Of a stretch of DNA of 64,000 bases, positions 46,026 to 55,762 are shown piece by piece. The notes beneath the pieces were generated by a model. The model had not been told where the DNA came from. It did no database searches and saw nothing but the letters and a program-made list of their open reading frames with translations. The DNA is from Mesorhizobium sp. CA8 (GTDB lineage: Bacteria; Pseudomonadota; Alphaproteobacteria; Rhizobiales; Rhizobiaceae), in contig NZ_JAIUHG010000007.1 in NCBI RefSeq assembly GCF_020164955.1, forward strand, positions 171,162 to 235,161, written 5' to 3'. The translations under genes were made by a program, and so were the position numbers. Position 1 is the stretch's first letter; the number at the start of each line of letters is the position of its first letter.

Positions 46026-47393
46026 CTACGCCCCGAAACGCTCGGCGATTACCCGCTCCAGCGCGCGAATGCCCTGCGCTTCGCCGCCGGTCAGGCCGTA
46101 GGGACGATCGGCCGGATTCCAAGCGAAGATGTCGAAATGCGCCCAGCTGTGAGTCTTCTCGACGAAGCGCTTGAGGAAAAGCGCCGCAGTGATCGATCCG
46201 GCAAAACCGTCGGTGGTGACATTGTTGATGTCGGCGACCTTCGAGGAAAGCTTAGCATCATAGGGACGCCATAGCGGCATTCGCCACAGTGGATCCTCGA
46301 CCGCGACGGACGCGGCTGCAAGGTCGGCGGCAAGCGTCTCGTCGGCGGTGTAGAAGGGCGCCAGATCCGGCCCCAGCGCGACCCGGGCGGCTCCGGTCAG
46401 CGTCGCCATGTCGACCAGCAAAGCGGGCTGTTCCTCGTCGGCCAGCGCCAGCGCATCGGCCAGGATCAGCCTGCCTTCGGCGTCGGTGTTGCCGATCTCG
46501 ACCGTGATGCCCTTGCGGCTCCTGAGCACGTCGCCGGGCCGGAAGGCGTTGCCGGCGATCGAATTCTCGACGGCGGGGATCAGCACACGCAGCCGGACGT
46601 TCAATCTCGCCGCCATCATCATGGAGGCGAGACCCAACACATTGGCGGCGCCGCCCATGTCCTTCTTCATCAAAAGCATGCCGGACGAAGGCTTGATGTC
46701 GAGGCCGCCGGTGTCGAAGCAGACGCCCTTGCCGACCAGCGTCACCTTCGGCGCATCGCCCGGTCCCCAAATCATGTCGATCAGCCGCGGCGCGCCGGTG
46801 GAGGCACGGCCGACGGCATGGATCATTGGGAAGTTCCCCGCCAGGAGATCGTCGCCATGGATCACTGAGATATCGGCACCATGAGCGGCCGCCAGTTTCC
46901 GGGCGGCTTCTTCCAGTTCGAGCGGCCCCAGGTCGCTGGTCGGCGTGTTGACGAGGTCGCGTGTCAGGAACACGCTGTCGGCCACGCGGCGGACATGTGC
47001 GGCGTCGGCGCCCTCCGGTAGCGCAAAGCGCAAGGCCTTGCCGGGCTTCTTGCCGTAGCGGGTGAAGACATAGCCCCCAAGGACCAGCGCGAGCGCGGCG
47101 AGATCGGGCTGCGCGAGGCCCGACGCGAAATGCCAATCGCCTTCCGGCAACGACCTTGCCAGCGCGCCGAGCGCAAGAACGCTTTCGCCGTCGCCTGTGC
47201 CGAACAGCGCGCCGGCAAGGCTGCCGCCCTCGCCCGGCAGGACCAGCGTGCGCCCTGCCTCGCCGGAAAACCCGTTGGCTCTCGCCCAGGCGATAGCGGG
47301 CGGCGGCAGCGCAGCGGCTTCAAGGGCATCCTTTGGCACTAGATAGACAGGCAAGACGGCTTCCGGCTTCTGCTCAACGAGTTCGACAGGCAT
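46026..47393 (-). CDS. Leucyl aminopeptidase family protein (M17)
   Basis: 455-aa M17 metallo-aminopeptidase. The signature NTDAEGRLILADAL lies near residue 301, the metal-binding KGVCFDTGGLDIKP and KKDMGGAAN segments are intact, and the catalytic lysine and arginine regions are present. It removes N-terminal residues from peptides in the cytoplasm. Divergent from tadD. Confidence 0.93.
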   Translation of the reverse strand: MPVELVEQKPEAVLPVYLVPKDALEAAALPPPAIAWARANGFSGEAGRTLVLPGEGGSLAGALFGTGDGESVLALGALARSLPEGDWHFASGLAQPDLAALALVLGGYVFTRYGKKPGKALRFALPEGADAAHVRRVADSVFLTRDLVNTPTSDLGPLELEEAARKLAAAHGADISVIHGDDLLAGNFPMIHAVGRASTGAPRLIDMIWGPGDAPKVTLVGKGVCFDTGGLDIKPSSGMLLMKKDMGGAANVLGLASMMMAARLNVRLRVLIPAVENSIAGNAFRPGDVLRSRKGITVEIGNTDAEGRLILADALALADEEQPALLVDMATLTGAARVALGPDLAPFYTADETLAADLAAASVAVEDPLWRMPLWRPYDAKLSSKVADINNVTTDGFAGSITAALFLKRFVEKTHSWAHFDIFAWNPADRPYGLTGGEAQGIRALERVIAERFGA

Positions 47394-47431
47394 GCGATGA
47401 TCTCCGGCCGAACAGTTCGAGTCGGCGCTTC

Positions 47432-47446
47432 TTAACGGTCCGTTAG
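47432..47446. promoter_or_regulatory. CtrA-box-like site upstream of tadD
   Basis: TTAA-CGGTCCG-TTAG matches the CtrA full site TTAA-N7-TTAAC with one change in the second half. It is 72 bases before the tadD start. Pilus genes are known CtrA targets in Caulobacter. Confidence 0.5.
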
Positions 47447-47518
47447 GGTTAACAGAATATTTCTGCGGGAGGGAAGACGGCCAGCCAATGGCCGCACAGG
47501 AATGGAGACCGGGCGCCG

Positions 47519-48346
47519 ATGCCGACCGAAGTGTTGAACCTTACAGCCAAGCGTCTGATCACCACGGTCTTCATGGCCGCGCTGGCGACAAGCATGGCCG
47601 GTTGCGGCAGCACCAGCAAGTTCACCACGGGCTCCATCTCCCGCTCCGACAGCAGGCCGCTGGAAACGATGTCGGCCGGCGAATTGCGCACCGCCACGTC
47701 CAGGCTCGGCCAATCCTATGCCCGCAATCCGAACGACAAGCGCATCGCGATGAATTTCGCGGCGGCGCTGCAGATGGACGGCGATGCCGATCAGTCGCTG
47801 GCGGTGATGCGCAAGCTGGCGATCGCCTATCCCAAGGATCGCGAGGTGCTTGCGGCCTATGGGAAGGCGCTTGCCGCCAACGGCCAGTTCGAGCCGGCTC
47901 TCGATGCCGTGCGGCGCGCGCAGACGCCCGAATATCCGGACTGGAAGCTGGTCTCGGCGGAAGCCGCCATTCTCGACCAGATGGGACAGAAGGACGAAGC
48001 GCGGCAGGACTATCGCAAGGCGCTGGAACTGAAGCCGAACGAGCCTTCGGTGCTGTCCAATCTCGGCATGTCCTATGTGCTCGAGGGCGACTTGCGCACG
48101 GCAGAAACCTATATGCGTTCCGCCGCGCAGCAGCCCGGCGCCGATAGCAGGGTGCGCCAGAATCTCGCGCTGGTCGTAGGCCTGCAGGGCCGTTTCGACG
48201 AGGCAGAGAAGATCGCTTCGCAGGAGCTGTCGCCCGAGCAGGCGCAGGCCAACGTCGCTTATCTGCGCCAGATGCTTGCCCAGCAGAACGCCTGGAGCCA
48301 GCTGAAGGATCAGGACAAGGACAAGGCGAAAGTCGCCACGAACTGA
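47519..48346 (+). CDS. tadD: Tad pilus lipoprotein TadD (TPR protein)
   Basis: 275-aa lipoprotein: signal peptide ending in a lipobox SMAGC (cysteine near residue 29), then tetratricopeptide repeats such as ALAANGQFEPALDAVRRAQ, AILDQMGQKDEARQDYRKALELKPNEPS and NLGMSYVLEGDLRTAETYM. TadD is the outer-membrane lipoprotein that helps secretin assembly. It lies at the edge of the Tad cluster and is convergent with tadC. A terminator at 48391 follows. Confidence 0.87.
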   Translation: MPTEVLNLTAKRLITTVFMAALATSMAGCGSTSKFTTGSISRSDSRPLETMSAGELRTATSRLGQSYARNPNDKRIAMNFAAALQMDGDADQSLAVMRKLAIAYPKDREVLAAYGKALAANGQFEPALDAVRRAQTPEYPDWKLVSAEAAILDQMGQKDEARQDYRKALELKPNEPSVLSNLGMSYVLEGDLRTAETYMRSAAQQPGADSRVRQNLALVVGLQGRFDEAEKIASQELSPEQAQANVAYLRQMLAQQNAWSQLKDQDKDKAKVATN

Positions 48347-48390
48347 CCGCTGCGGATGGCGCTAAGCCGATCGCCTCTGAAAAATTGAAA

Positions 48391-48415
48391 GCCGCGCGGA
48401 CCCCGCGCGGTTTTT
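48391..48415 (+). terminator. Intrinsic terminator of tadD
   Basis: CCGCGCGG (48392-48399) and CCGCGCGG (48403-48410), loop ACC, then five T (48411-48415). This is a clear terminator on the plus strand between tadD and convergent tadC. Confidence 0.85.
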
Positions 48416-48435
48416 GATTGATGCGTACGGCCCGC

Positions 48436-49452
48436 CTATTGGCTCGAGGAGCTGTGCTGGTCGCCGAAGATGCCGCGCTGACTGACCTGGATGCCGGCCG
48501 GCCCAAGAATGATGGCGAATAGAACCGGCAGGAAGAACAGGATCATCGGCACGGTGAGCTTCGGCGGAAGCGCTGCGGCCTTCTTTTCGGCGGCATTCAT
48601 GCGCATGTCGCGGCTTTCCGAGGCGAGCACGCGCAGCGCGTGCGCCACCGGCGTGCCGTAGCGTTCGGCCTGGACCAAGGCCTGGGACACCGACCTCACC
48701 GATTCCAGGCCGGTGCGGCTTGCCAGGTTCTCATAGGCGATCTTGCGGTCCTGCAGATAGGACAGCTCGGCATTGGTGAGCACAAATTCCTCGGCAAGCG
48801 CCACCGACTGCGCGCCGATTTCGTCGGCAACCCTGCGCAAGGCCGCTTCCACCGACATGCCGGATTCCACACAGATCAGCATCAGGTCGAGCGCGTCCGG
48901 CCACGCCAGCTGGATCGACTGCTTGCGCTTGGTCGCGCGGTTGTTGACGTAGACGATCGGCGCATAGAAGCCGCCATAGGCGACAACGACACAGACGAAC
49001 AGCCTGATGAAAGTCGGCTGCTGCGGCAAGCCGCCGAGCACGAACAGATAGATGGCCGCCAAGGCAAAACCGACGAATGGCAGGACGAGGCGGAAGAAGA
49101 GGAAACGCGTCAGCGGGTTCTCGCCGCGGAAGCCCGCGACCTTGAGCTTCTGGATCGTGTTTTCATCTGCGAGCGCGCGCCTGAGATCGAGGCGGTCGAC
49201 GACGTTGCGCATGCCGATGGACTGTTCCTCGCGCAGGCCTTTGCGACGGCGGTCGGCCTCGCTGGCCAGCCGCGCACGCTGCTCGGCGCGCAATTTGTCG
49301 CGTTCAAGGGCCACGCTTTTCATGCGCGACCTGAGCGACGTGCCGCCGAACGCCGGCATGAGCGTGAAGACGGTCGCGAACACGGCAATGCCGACCAGCA
49401 TCGCGATCAGGAAAGAAGGATCGGTGAGTGTTTTGACGACCTGCTCTGTCAC
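48436..49452 (-). CDS. tadC: Tad pilus inner-membrane platform protein TadC
   Basis: 338-aa member of the type II secretion F family. Several membrane helices (the first near residues 12-32, others in LFFRLVLPFVGFALAAIYLFV and at the C-terminus) and the central GspF domain with WPDALDLMLICVESGMSVEAALRRVADE. With TadB it forms the platform that the TadA ATPase drives. Last gene of the operon, 13 bases after tadB. Confidence 0.92.
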   Translation of the reverse strand: MTEQVVKTLTDPSFLIAMLVGIAVFATVFTLMPAFGGTSLRSRMKSVALERDKLRAEQRARLASEADRRRKGLREEQSIGMRNVVDRLDLRRALADENTIQKLKVAGFRGENPLTRFLFFRLVLPFVGFALAAIYLFVLGGLPQQPTFIRLFVCVVVAYGGFYAPIVYVNNRATKRKQSIQLAWPDALDLMLICVESGMSVEAALRRVADEIGAQSVALAEEFVLTNAELSYLQDRKIAYENLASRTGLESVRSVSQALVQAERYGTPVAHALRVLASESRDMRMNAAEKKAAALPPKLTVPMILFFLPVLFAIILGPAGIQVSQRGIFGDQHSSSSQ

Positions 49453-49465
49453 TGGATCCGCGCCT

Positions 49466-50479
49466 CTACACTTCGAAGTTCATCATCTTGCGCATCACCA
49501 GGATCCCGATCGACATCCACACACCCGCGCAGCCGAGGATCAGGTTGCCGACGTTGGTGGTGAACAGCGGCATGATATAGTTCGGGCTCGACAGATAGAC
49601 GAGGAAGGCGACGACGAAAGGCAAGGCGCCGATAATGGCGGCGGATGCCTTGGCTTCCATCGACAGCGCCTGGACCTTGGCTTTCATCTTCTTGCGGTCG
49701 CGCAGCACGCGCGAAAGGTTGCCCAGCGCCTCGGACAAGTTGCCGCCGGCCTGCGACTGGATCTGGATGACGATGCCGAAGAAGCCGGCCTCGCTGCACG
49801 GCATGGTCTCGGACATGCGCATGGCGGCGTCCGGCACCGACATGCCCATCTGCTGGGAATCGACGATGCGGCGGAATTCGGAGCGGACCGGTTCAGGCGA
49901 TTCATTGGCGATCAGGCGGATCGCATCGTTGAGCGGCAAGCCGGACTTGACCGCGCGCACGATGATGTCGAGCGCGTTCGGGAACTCTTCCAAGAAGGCC
50001 TTGACGCGGCGTGTGCGGCGAAAGGAGACAAACCAGCGCGGCAGGCCGAGGCCGCCCGCCAGCAGGGCGCCGGGCAGAGCCCACAAAGGCGCGCCGACGA
50101 AAAAGAGAAGGCCCGTGAGCACGATCCCGCAGACAGCCGAATACATGTAGAAGCGCTCGATCGGAACCTGCATGCCGGCCTGGCGGATCTGGACCTTCAG
50201 CGGCGGTTTCTTGACGTTGCGATCGTTGGTCTTCTGCTTCTCGTCGAGCTGCTTCAGCGAGTCCTGGACGTTTTTTCGCCGCTTGACCGCTTCCGCGGCG
50301 CGGTCGCGCGTCGCTTTCACCACAGACCGGTCGGTTTCGGCGGTCTTGACGGTCTGAAGCCGCTTGCCGGCCTGCTTCTCGTTGTCGATGCGCGTGAACA
50401 GGAAAGCATAGGCCACCGCGCCGGCGCTGAAGCCGGCGAGCACGACGAAAGCCAATACGGTGGTATCAATTCCGAACAT
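49466..50479 (-). CDS. tadB: Tad pilus inner-membrane platform protein TadB
   Basis: 337-aa GspF-domain protein paralogous to TadC. The domain contains FPNALDIIVRAVKSGLPLNDAIRLIANESPEPV and SQMGMSV-like segments, flanked by membrane helices. I use the ATG at 50479 (MFGIDTTVLAF), preceded by AAGGA; a frame from 50500 adds seven residues without support. The 130-bp gap to tadA contains repeat copy B. Confidence 0.92.
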   Translation of the reverse strand: MFGIDTTVLAFVVLAGFSAGAVAYAFLFTRIDNEKQAGKRLQTVKTAETDRSVVKATRDRAAEAVKRRKNVQDSLKQLDEKQKTNDRNVKKPPLKVQIRQAGMQVPIERFYMYSAVCGIVLTGLLFFVGAPLWALPGALLAGGLGLPRWFVSFRRTRRVKAFLEEFPNALDIIVRAVKSGLPLNDAIRLIANESPEPVRSEFRRIVDSQQMGMSVPDAAMRMSETMPCSEAGFFGIVIQIQSQAGGNLSEALGNLSRVLRDRKKMKAKVQALSMEAKASAAIIGALPFVVAFLVYLSSPNYIMPLFTTNVGNLILGCAGVWMSIGILVMRKMMNFEV

Positions 50480-50515
50480 CGACCAGGGTCCTTCGGGCAT
50501 TTCGCCGTTCCAAGA

Positions 50516-50592
50516 AACCGGCGAACCGCCCTATCTCTTTGTTTTGACGCAATTCCGGACGGAAAGCCGCTTCACCTTTTCCTGGAATTGCT
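50516..50592. repeat. Intergenic repeat family 1, copy B, inside the Tad operon
   Basis: Matches copy A (3009-3087) closely: CGGCGAACCGCCCTATCTC, GTTTTGACGCAATTCCGG, and an end in CTGGAATTGC. It sits between tadA and tadB, which are otherwise tightly packed, so it may affect mRNA stability or the ratio of the two products. Confidence 0.85.
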
Positions 50593-50609
50593 TCCAACCT
50601 CCAGATGCC

Positions 50610-52106
50610 TCAGTCAGCGCGTTTCTCCATCGCCTCGAGCGCGTTGGCGAGGCGCTGTTCCTCGCCATAATAGCGGGCGCGGTCCCAGAAATGCGGACGG
50701 CCGATGCCCGTCGACACATGCTCGCCGACCAGGCGGCCGCTCGAGTCCTCGCCCTTGATGTTGTAGAGGACAAGGTCCTGGGTGATGATGACATCGCCTT
50801 CCATGCCGACCACCTCGGTGATGTGGGTGATGCGGCGCGAGCCGTCGCGCAGGCGGGCCGCCTGGATGATCACGTCGATCGAGCCGACGACGATCTCGCG
50901 CACTGTGCGCTGCGGCAGCGAATAGCCACCCATGGCGATCATCGATTCGATGCGGTTGAGGCATTCGCGCGGGCTGTTCGAGTGGATCGTCCCCATGGAG
51001 CCGTCGTGACCGGTGTTCATCGCCTGCAGCAGGTCGAACACTTCCGGTCCGCGCACTTCGCCGACGATGATCCGCTCCGGCCGCATGCGCAGGCAGTTCT
51101 TGACCAGGTCGCGCATGGTCACCTCGCCCTCGCCCTCCAGATTGGGCGGCCGGGTTTCGAGACGGACCACATGCGGCTGCTGCAGCTGCAGCTCCGCCGA
51201 ATCCTCGCAAGTAATGACGCGCTCCTCGCGGTCGATATAGTTGGTCAGGCAATTGAGCAGCGTGGTTTTGCCCGAACCCGTGCCGCCCGAAATGACGACA
51301 TTGCAGCGGACGCGGCCTATGATCTTGAGGATTTCCGCCGCTTGCGGCGAGATGGCGCCGAACTTGACCAGCTGGTCCAGCGTCAGCTTGTCCTTCTTGA
51401 ATTTGCGGATGGTGAGCGCGGTGCCGTCGATCGACAGCGGCGGCGCGATGACGTTGACGCGCGAGCCGTCGGGCAGGCGCGCGTCGCAGATCGGACTCGA
51501 TTCGTCGACGCGGCGGCCGACCTGGCTGACGATGCGCTGGCAAATGTTGAGCAGCTGCTGGTTGTCGCGGAAACGGACGCCGGTCTGTTCGACCTTGCCA
51601 TTAACTTCGATGTAGACGTTCTTGGAGCCGTTGACCATGATGTCGGCGATGTCGTCACGCGCAAGCAAGGGCTCCAGCGGTCCATAGCCCAGAATGTCGT
51701 TGCAGATGTCCTCGAGCAGCTCTTCCTGCTCGGAGATCGACATCGCAAAGTTCTTGATCGCGATGATGTCGTTGACAATGTCGCGGATTTCCTCGCGCGC
51801 GCTCTCGGGATCGAGCTTGGCGAGCTGCGACAGATCGATCGTGTCGATGAGCGCGGAGAAAACCTGGCTCTTGGTGTCGTAATAGGTCTCCGAGCGCTCG
51901 CGCTGGGGCCTTCTTGGCGGGTCCGGCGCCATGGGCGGCGCCTCGACAGGGCGGCGCGCGGGCGATGCGGCCGGCGTGCCGGACGGTGGCGCGACCGGTC
52001 GTTCGGCCGTCACCGTTCCCGTTGGAGGGGCGGCGGGAGCGGATGCCGGCGGACGGAATTCGGGCGTTGCCCGGCTGCCGTCGTCTTTGCCTCTTTTACC
52101 AAACAT
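50610..52106 (-). CDS. cpaF: Tad pilus assembly ATPase TadA/CpaF
   Basis: 498-aa secretion ATPase. A disordered Pro/Ala-rich N-terminus precedes the core. Walker A is [14 protein letters not shown] near residue 275, with the Asp box and His box motifs of the GspE/CpaF superfamily ([20 protein letters not shown] and [12 protein letters not shown]). It drives polymerisation, and in many Tad systems retraction, of the Flp pilus. Confidence 0.94.
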   Translation of the reverse strand: MFGKRGKDDGSRATPEFRPPASAPAAPPTGTVTAERPVAPPSGTPAASPARRPVEAPPMAPDPPRRPQRERSETYYDTKSQVFSALIDTIDLSQLAKLDPESAREEIRDIVNDIIAIKNFAMSISEQEELLEDICNDILGYGPLEPLLARDDIADIMVNGSKNVYIEVNGKVEQTGVRFRDNQQLLNICQRIVSQVGRRVDESSPICDARLPDGSRVNVIAPPLSIDGTALTIRKFKKDKLTLDQLVKFGAISPQAAEILKIIGRVRCNVVISGGTGSGKTTLLNCLTNYIDREERVITCEDSAELQLQQPHVVRLETRPPNLEGEGEVTMRDLVKNCLRMRPERIIVGEVRGPEVFDLLQAMNTGHDGSMGTIHSNSPRECLNRIESMIAMGGYSLPQRTVREIVVGSIDVIIQAARLRDGSRRITHITEVVGMEGDVIITQDLVLYNIKGEDSSGRLVGEHVSTGIGRPHFWDRARYYGEEQRLANALEAMEKRAD

Positions 52107-52136
52107 GATCGACTACCCGATGCCGCTCAATCAGCG

Positions 52137-53426
52137 TCACTTCTTGTTGCGCGAGAGCTTGCCGAGGATCGAGCCCAGGCCTGCCTTCTTCCTTGCCTTG
52201 ATTTCGCTGCGTCCGGTCAGCACATGCGCTATTTCATTGATGGTCACGACGACCGGGCTCTTGGCGTCCATCTCGGAGAGCATGCGGCCGTTGTTGGCGG
52301 CGTTGCCGAACAGCAGCGGTTCGAAGTTGATCACCGCCATCGGCGTGATGCCGAGCGGTTCGGCGAAGTCGGAAGCCGCGATCTCCGGCCGCTTCGGTAC
52401 GCCCGCCTGGTTGATGATCAGCTTCGGCGGCGGATCGTTCGGACGCAGCCGCTTCAGCATGTCCACCATGTTCTTCGTGTTGCGAAGATTTGCGAGCTCG
52501 GGCGTGGCGGTGATGACGATTTCGTCCGCCTTGATCAGCGTGCTCTTGGTCCACCCGCTCCAGACGTGAGGGACGTCGAGGACCAGCAAAGGCGCGCTGC
52601 GCTGCGCCGTCTCGATGATCTGCGCGAAGGCTTCGGAGTCGAAATCATAGACGCGCTCGAGCGTGGAGGGAGCCGCGAGCAGCGACAGATGCTCGGCGCA
52701 TTGCGCGAGCAGGCGGTCGAGATAGACCTCGTCCACCCGCTCGGGCGAAAACACCGCCTCGGCGATGCCTTGCGGCGGATCCTGGTCGAAATTGATATTG
52801 GCGGTGCCGAAGGCGAGATCGAGATCGGCGATGACGACTTCGGACTTGAACAGGGAAGACATCGCCCAGGCGACATTGTGAGCGATGGTCGAGGAGCCCA
52901 CGCCGCCCTTGGCGCCGATGAAAGCGATCGAGCGGCCGATCGGCTCCGAATCCGGATCGACGAAGATTGACGATACGACGCTGACGATGTCGGACATCGA
53001 GACCGGCGCGATGACATATTCGGAGATGCCTGAGCGGATAAGCTCGCGGTAGAGCCCGACATCATTGTAGTGACCAATGACCACGACCTTGGAGGACGGA
53101 TCGCAATATTCCGCGAGCCGGCCCAGTTGTTCGAGCAACTGCTGCGGTTCGCTGCGCGATTCCAGCAAGATCAGGTTCGGTGTCGGCGCGGACTGGTAGA
53201 ACTCGATCGCGGTCGGAATGCCGCCCATATGGACCTTGAGATGGGCCTTGGCCATCCGGCGATCCTCGCCGGCACGCGCGACGGGATTGGCGACTCCCTC
53301 GGTCTCGCAGAAGGCCTGGATCGAAATGCGCGGCACGGGACGCAGCGCCTGCATGGCGGCGATGTCCTGCTGCGAAAGGTCGCCGGTTTCCGCAGGCGTG
53401 TCGTAGGCAAGATTGCTCATCGTCAT
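52137..53426 (-). CDS. cpaE: Pilus assembly protein CpaE/TadZ
   Basis: 429-aa protein with an N-terminal receiver-like domain and a ParA/MinD-type ATPase: FIGAKGGVGSSTIAHNVAW is the deviant Walker A (KGGVGSST), and VVIADLDLAFGTANINF the Walker B region. CpaE/TadZ places the Tad machine at a cell pole. The start is at 53426 with GGAAAG upstream; a second ATG two codons later is possible. Confidence 0.93.
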   Translation of the reverse strand: MTMSNLAYDTPAETGDLSQQDIAAMQALRPVPRISIQAFCETEGVANPVARAGEDRRMAKAHLKVHMGGIPTAIEFYQSAPTPNLILLESRSEPQQLLEQLGRLAEYCDPSSKVVVIGHYNDVGLYRELIRSGISEYVIAPVSMSDIVSVVSSIFVDPDSEPIGRSIAFIGAKGGVGSSTIAHNVAWAMSSLFKSEVVIADLDLAFGTANINFDQDPPQGIAEAVFSPERVDEVYLDRLLAQCAEHLSLLAAPSTLERVYDFDSEAFAQIIETAQRSAPLLVLDVPHVWSGWTKSTLIKADEIVITATPELANLRNTKNMVDMLKRLRPNDPPPKLIINQAGVPKRPEIAASDFAEPLGITPMAVINFEPLLFGNAANNGRMLSEMDAKSPVVVTINEIAHVLTGRSEIKARKKAGLGSILGKLSRNKK

Positions 53427-53465
53427 GCTCTTTCCGTGACTGCTCTCTTTGTCGTCCGGCGCGGC

Positions 53466-54215
53466 TTAGTAGGTTACTTCCGAATTGCCGAGGAACTCTT
53501 CCGAGATGCCCCTCTCGCGGTATTTGTCGATCACCGCGCCACGATTTTCGGCGTCGATGTCGGACTGCTTGCGCGGCCCGATCAGATCGTTGGGATTGGC
53601 GACTTGAGCCGCGAGGTTGTTTTGGTAGGAGCAGCCAAAGTCGGCATAGTGCTTGTTCTCAGAGGTCTCCAGGATATCGTCCGGCCAACGGCCGCATTTG
53701 TCGGTTTGGGCCCGCACCGCGACGAAGGCGACGCGCACCGGCGCGGACGCTTCCGGCACCGCCGACTGGTAGGATGTCATGATGATGCGGTTGCGCTTTA
53801 CGCCCGCCGCCATGGCGAGCCTGGCAAAATCGCGGCCGGCGGCCCGGGCGGCAACCTCGTTGGCGGACCCGACCGGCATGGCGATCGTGAGAGCCGGCGC
53901 GGCGCTCTTGTCATAGCCGTCGAGAAAGCCCAGCAGCGTATCGCGCTGCGCGCCGGTCATGCCGCGATCGCCGGCGCCGACCGGTAGGTCGATCTTCTGG
54001 TTCTTCTCGGCGATGACGATCGGATGGGTCGTGCGGTAATCGTCCGGAACCGACCCAACCGTGACGCTGTCACGGTTGGCGCAACCTGCGAGCAACGATG
54101 CCAACATAACCGCCAGTACCGGGACCACCTGCCGACGGAGCCTTGCGATGCCGGGTGCTGTCCGGACCGTCATGATCTTCGATGCTGACTTGGACATATC
54201 CGCATTCCCACTCAT
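53466..54215 (-). CDS. cpaD: Pilus assembly lipoprotein CpaD
   Basis: 249-aa CpaD family protein with a signal peptide and lipobox LLAGC, then the conserved GCSYQNNLAAQVANPNDLIGPR segment near the C-terminus. It is an outer-membrane or periplasmic accessory of the Tad secretin. Its ATG overlaps the cpaC stop by four bases (ATGA). Confidence 0.9.
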   Translation of the reverse strand: MSGNADMSKSASKIMTVRTAPGIARLRRQVVPVLAVMLASLLAGCANRDSVTVGSVPDDYRTTHPIVIAEKNQKIDLPVGAGDRGMTGAQRDTLLGFLDGYDKSAAPALTIAMPVGSANEVAARAAGRDFARLAMAAGVKRNRIIMTSYQSAVPEASAPVRVAFVAVRAQTDKCGRWPDDILETSENKHYADFGCSYQNNLAAQVANPNDLIGPRKQSDIDAENRGAVIDKYRERGISEEFLGNSEVTY

Positions 54216-55762
54216 TTGTAGATGAAGCCGACGACGCCGTGGTAGCGACCCGGCGGTCTGTCGGTCTGCATAGTGCCGTAGACGCGGTTGACGCGGCCGA
54301 GGAACATGCCGGCGCCGTCGCTCGCAGGATTGAAATTGTCATCCGGCTTCGCCAGATCGTTGCGTGCGACAGGCTTGACCAGGTAAGGCGTGATGATGAT
54401 GACGAGCTCGCTTTCGTTGCGCACAAAATCGCGGCTGCGGAACAGCGTGCCGAGGACGGGGATCTTGGCAAGGCCAGGCAATCCAGCGACAGCCTGGCGA
54501 ACGTCATCCCGAACGAGCCCCGCAATCATCATCGACCCGCCCGACGGCAACTCGACGGTGGTGTCGGCCAGTCGTTTGCGGAGCGACAAAAGCGTCGTTC
54601 CGGGCATGCCTATAGCGGTCTTACCCCCTCCTTCGAGAGTCCCGGCACCTTCGGTGGTCGGCTCCGAAACTGCCGTTCTGACCTTGAGGCTGATGCGCCC
54701 GGCCGACAGCACGACGGGCTGGAACTCGAGACCAATGCCATACTCTATTTTGTCGAAAGCATATGTGGTCTGACCTGTCTGATTATCAGTCGACACGTTG
54801 CTTGAGCGTCCGCCGACCAGATTGAATTCACCGCCGACCTTGAATGTAGCCTTTTCGCCAGAAACGGCGGTAAGGGTGGGCTCTGCCAACGTCTTCATGA
54901 CGCCGCTTTGTTCCATTGCGTTGATGTAAGCCTGGATGCCGTTTCCGATACCATCGCCCAGCAACAAGCCGGAAGTCTGCGAAATCGGCTTGCCCAAACC
55001 GAAGGCTGGCGAACTTTGCGCGCCGTAGGAAATGCCATTGGAGCTGCCGGCGCCGATCATGTTGACGCCGAGCTGCTTCATCACCGAGCGGCTGACTTCG
55101 GCGACGGTCACCTTCAGCGTCACCTGATCGTCGCCGATGATCTGCAACAGGTTGACGATCTTGGAGGTCCGGCGCTCCTGGTCGGGGTTGTTGATGTCGA
55201 CGCCACCATTGACCGAGCCGCCGGCAGCGGTCTGCGAATATTGACCCGTCGTCGCTTCACCGCCGGACACGAAGATGGTTGCCAAGTCGACGGCGCGCTT
55301 GGCATCGAGGGGCGTGTCGACCGTGCCCGTCAAGACGACGTTGTCATTGAGAAGCTCGACCTTGATCTGCGAGGACGGGATGAAGCGCTTCAGATAGTCC
55401 TCCAGCCCGGCGACGTCGCGCTCGACGGCCAGATCCAGGCTGACGATCTGCTCGCCATTGGGACCGAAAACGAAGATGTTGGTTTCGCCGACCGCCTTGC
55501 CGAACAGGTAGATGCGCCGCGCCGTGCGCGTCACGGCATCGGCAACGGCCGGATTGGCGACGAGGATATCATAGGCGTCGCTCGGCAAGTCGATGACCAC
55601 GGATTTGTTGAGGCCGAGCTTGACGCGCTGCGTGGCGACGGAAGCCGACACGCCGGCGCTCGCGGCCTTGGCTTCGACCAGTCCCGGAGCGCCGGTGCCG
55701 ACCAGGAAAAACCCGATCGCCGCGGCGGCCAGGACGGGCAGCATTTTGCCGTTCAGCCTCAT
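54212..55762 (-). CDS. cpaC: Tad secretin CpaC/RcpA
   Basis: 516-aa outer-membrane secretin with a signal peptide, the pilus-formation N-domain (LGLNKSVVIDLPSDAYDILVANPAVADAV), a BON-like domain and the C-terminal secretin domain (AEPTLTAVSGEKATFKVGGEF and ELPSGGSMMIAGLVRDDVRQAVAGLPGLAKIPVLGTLF by pieces). It forms the pore for the pilus. Its start overlaps the cpaB stop by four bases. Confidence 0.94.
   Translation of the reverse strand: MRLNGKMLPVLAAAAIGFFLVGTGAPGLVEAKAASAGVSASVATQRVKLGLNKSVVIDLPSDAYDILVANPAVADAVTRTARRIYLFGKAVGETNIFVFGPNGEQIVSLDLAVERDVAGLEDYLKRFIPSSQIKVELLNDNVVLTGTVDTPLDAKRAVDLATIFVSGGEATTGQYSQTAAGGSVNGGVDINNPDQERRTSKIVNLLQIIGDDQVTLKVTVAEVSRSVMKQLGVNMIGAGSSNGISYGAQSSPAFGLGKPISQTSGLLLGDGIGNGIQAYINAMEQSGVMKTLAEPTLTAVSGEKATFKVGGEFNLVGGRSSNVSTDNQTGQTTYAFDKIEYGIGLEFQPVVLSAGRISLKVRTAVSEPTTEGAGTLEGGGKTAIGMPGTTLLSLRKRLADTTVELPSGGSMMIAGLVRDDVRQAVAGLPGLAKIPVLGTLFRSRDFVRNESELVIIITPYLVKPVARNDLAKPDDNFNPASDGAGMFLGRVNRVYGTMQTDRPPGRYHGVVGFIYK

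Noticed and set aside
50460..52970. 836-codon plus-strand frame across tadA and cpaE
   Set aside because: Antisense to Tad genes with intact Walker motifs; arises from GC skew at codon positions.
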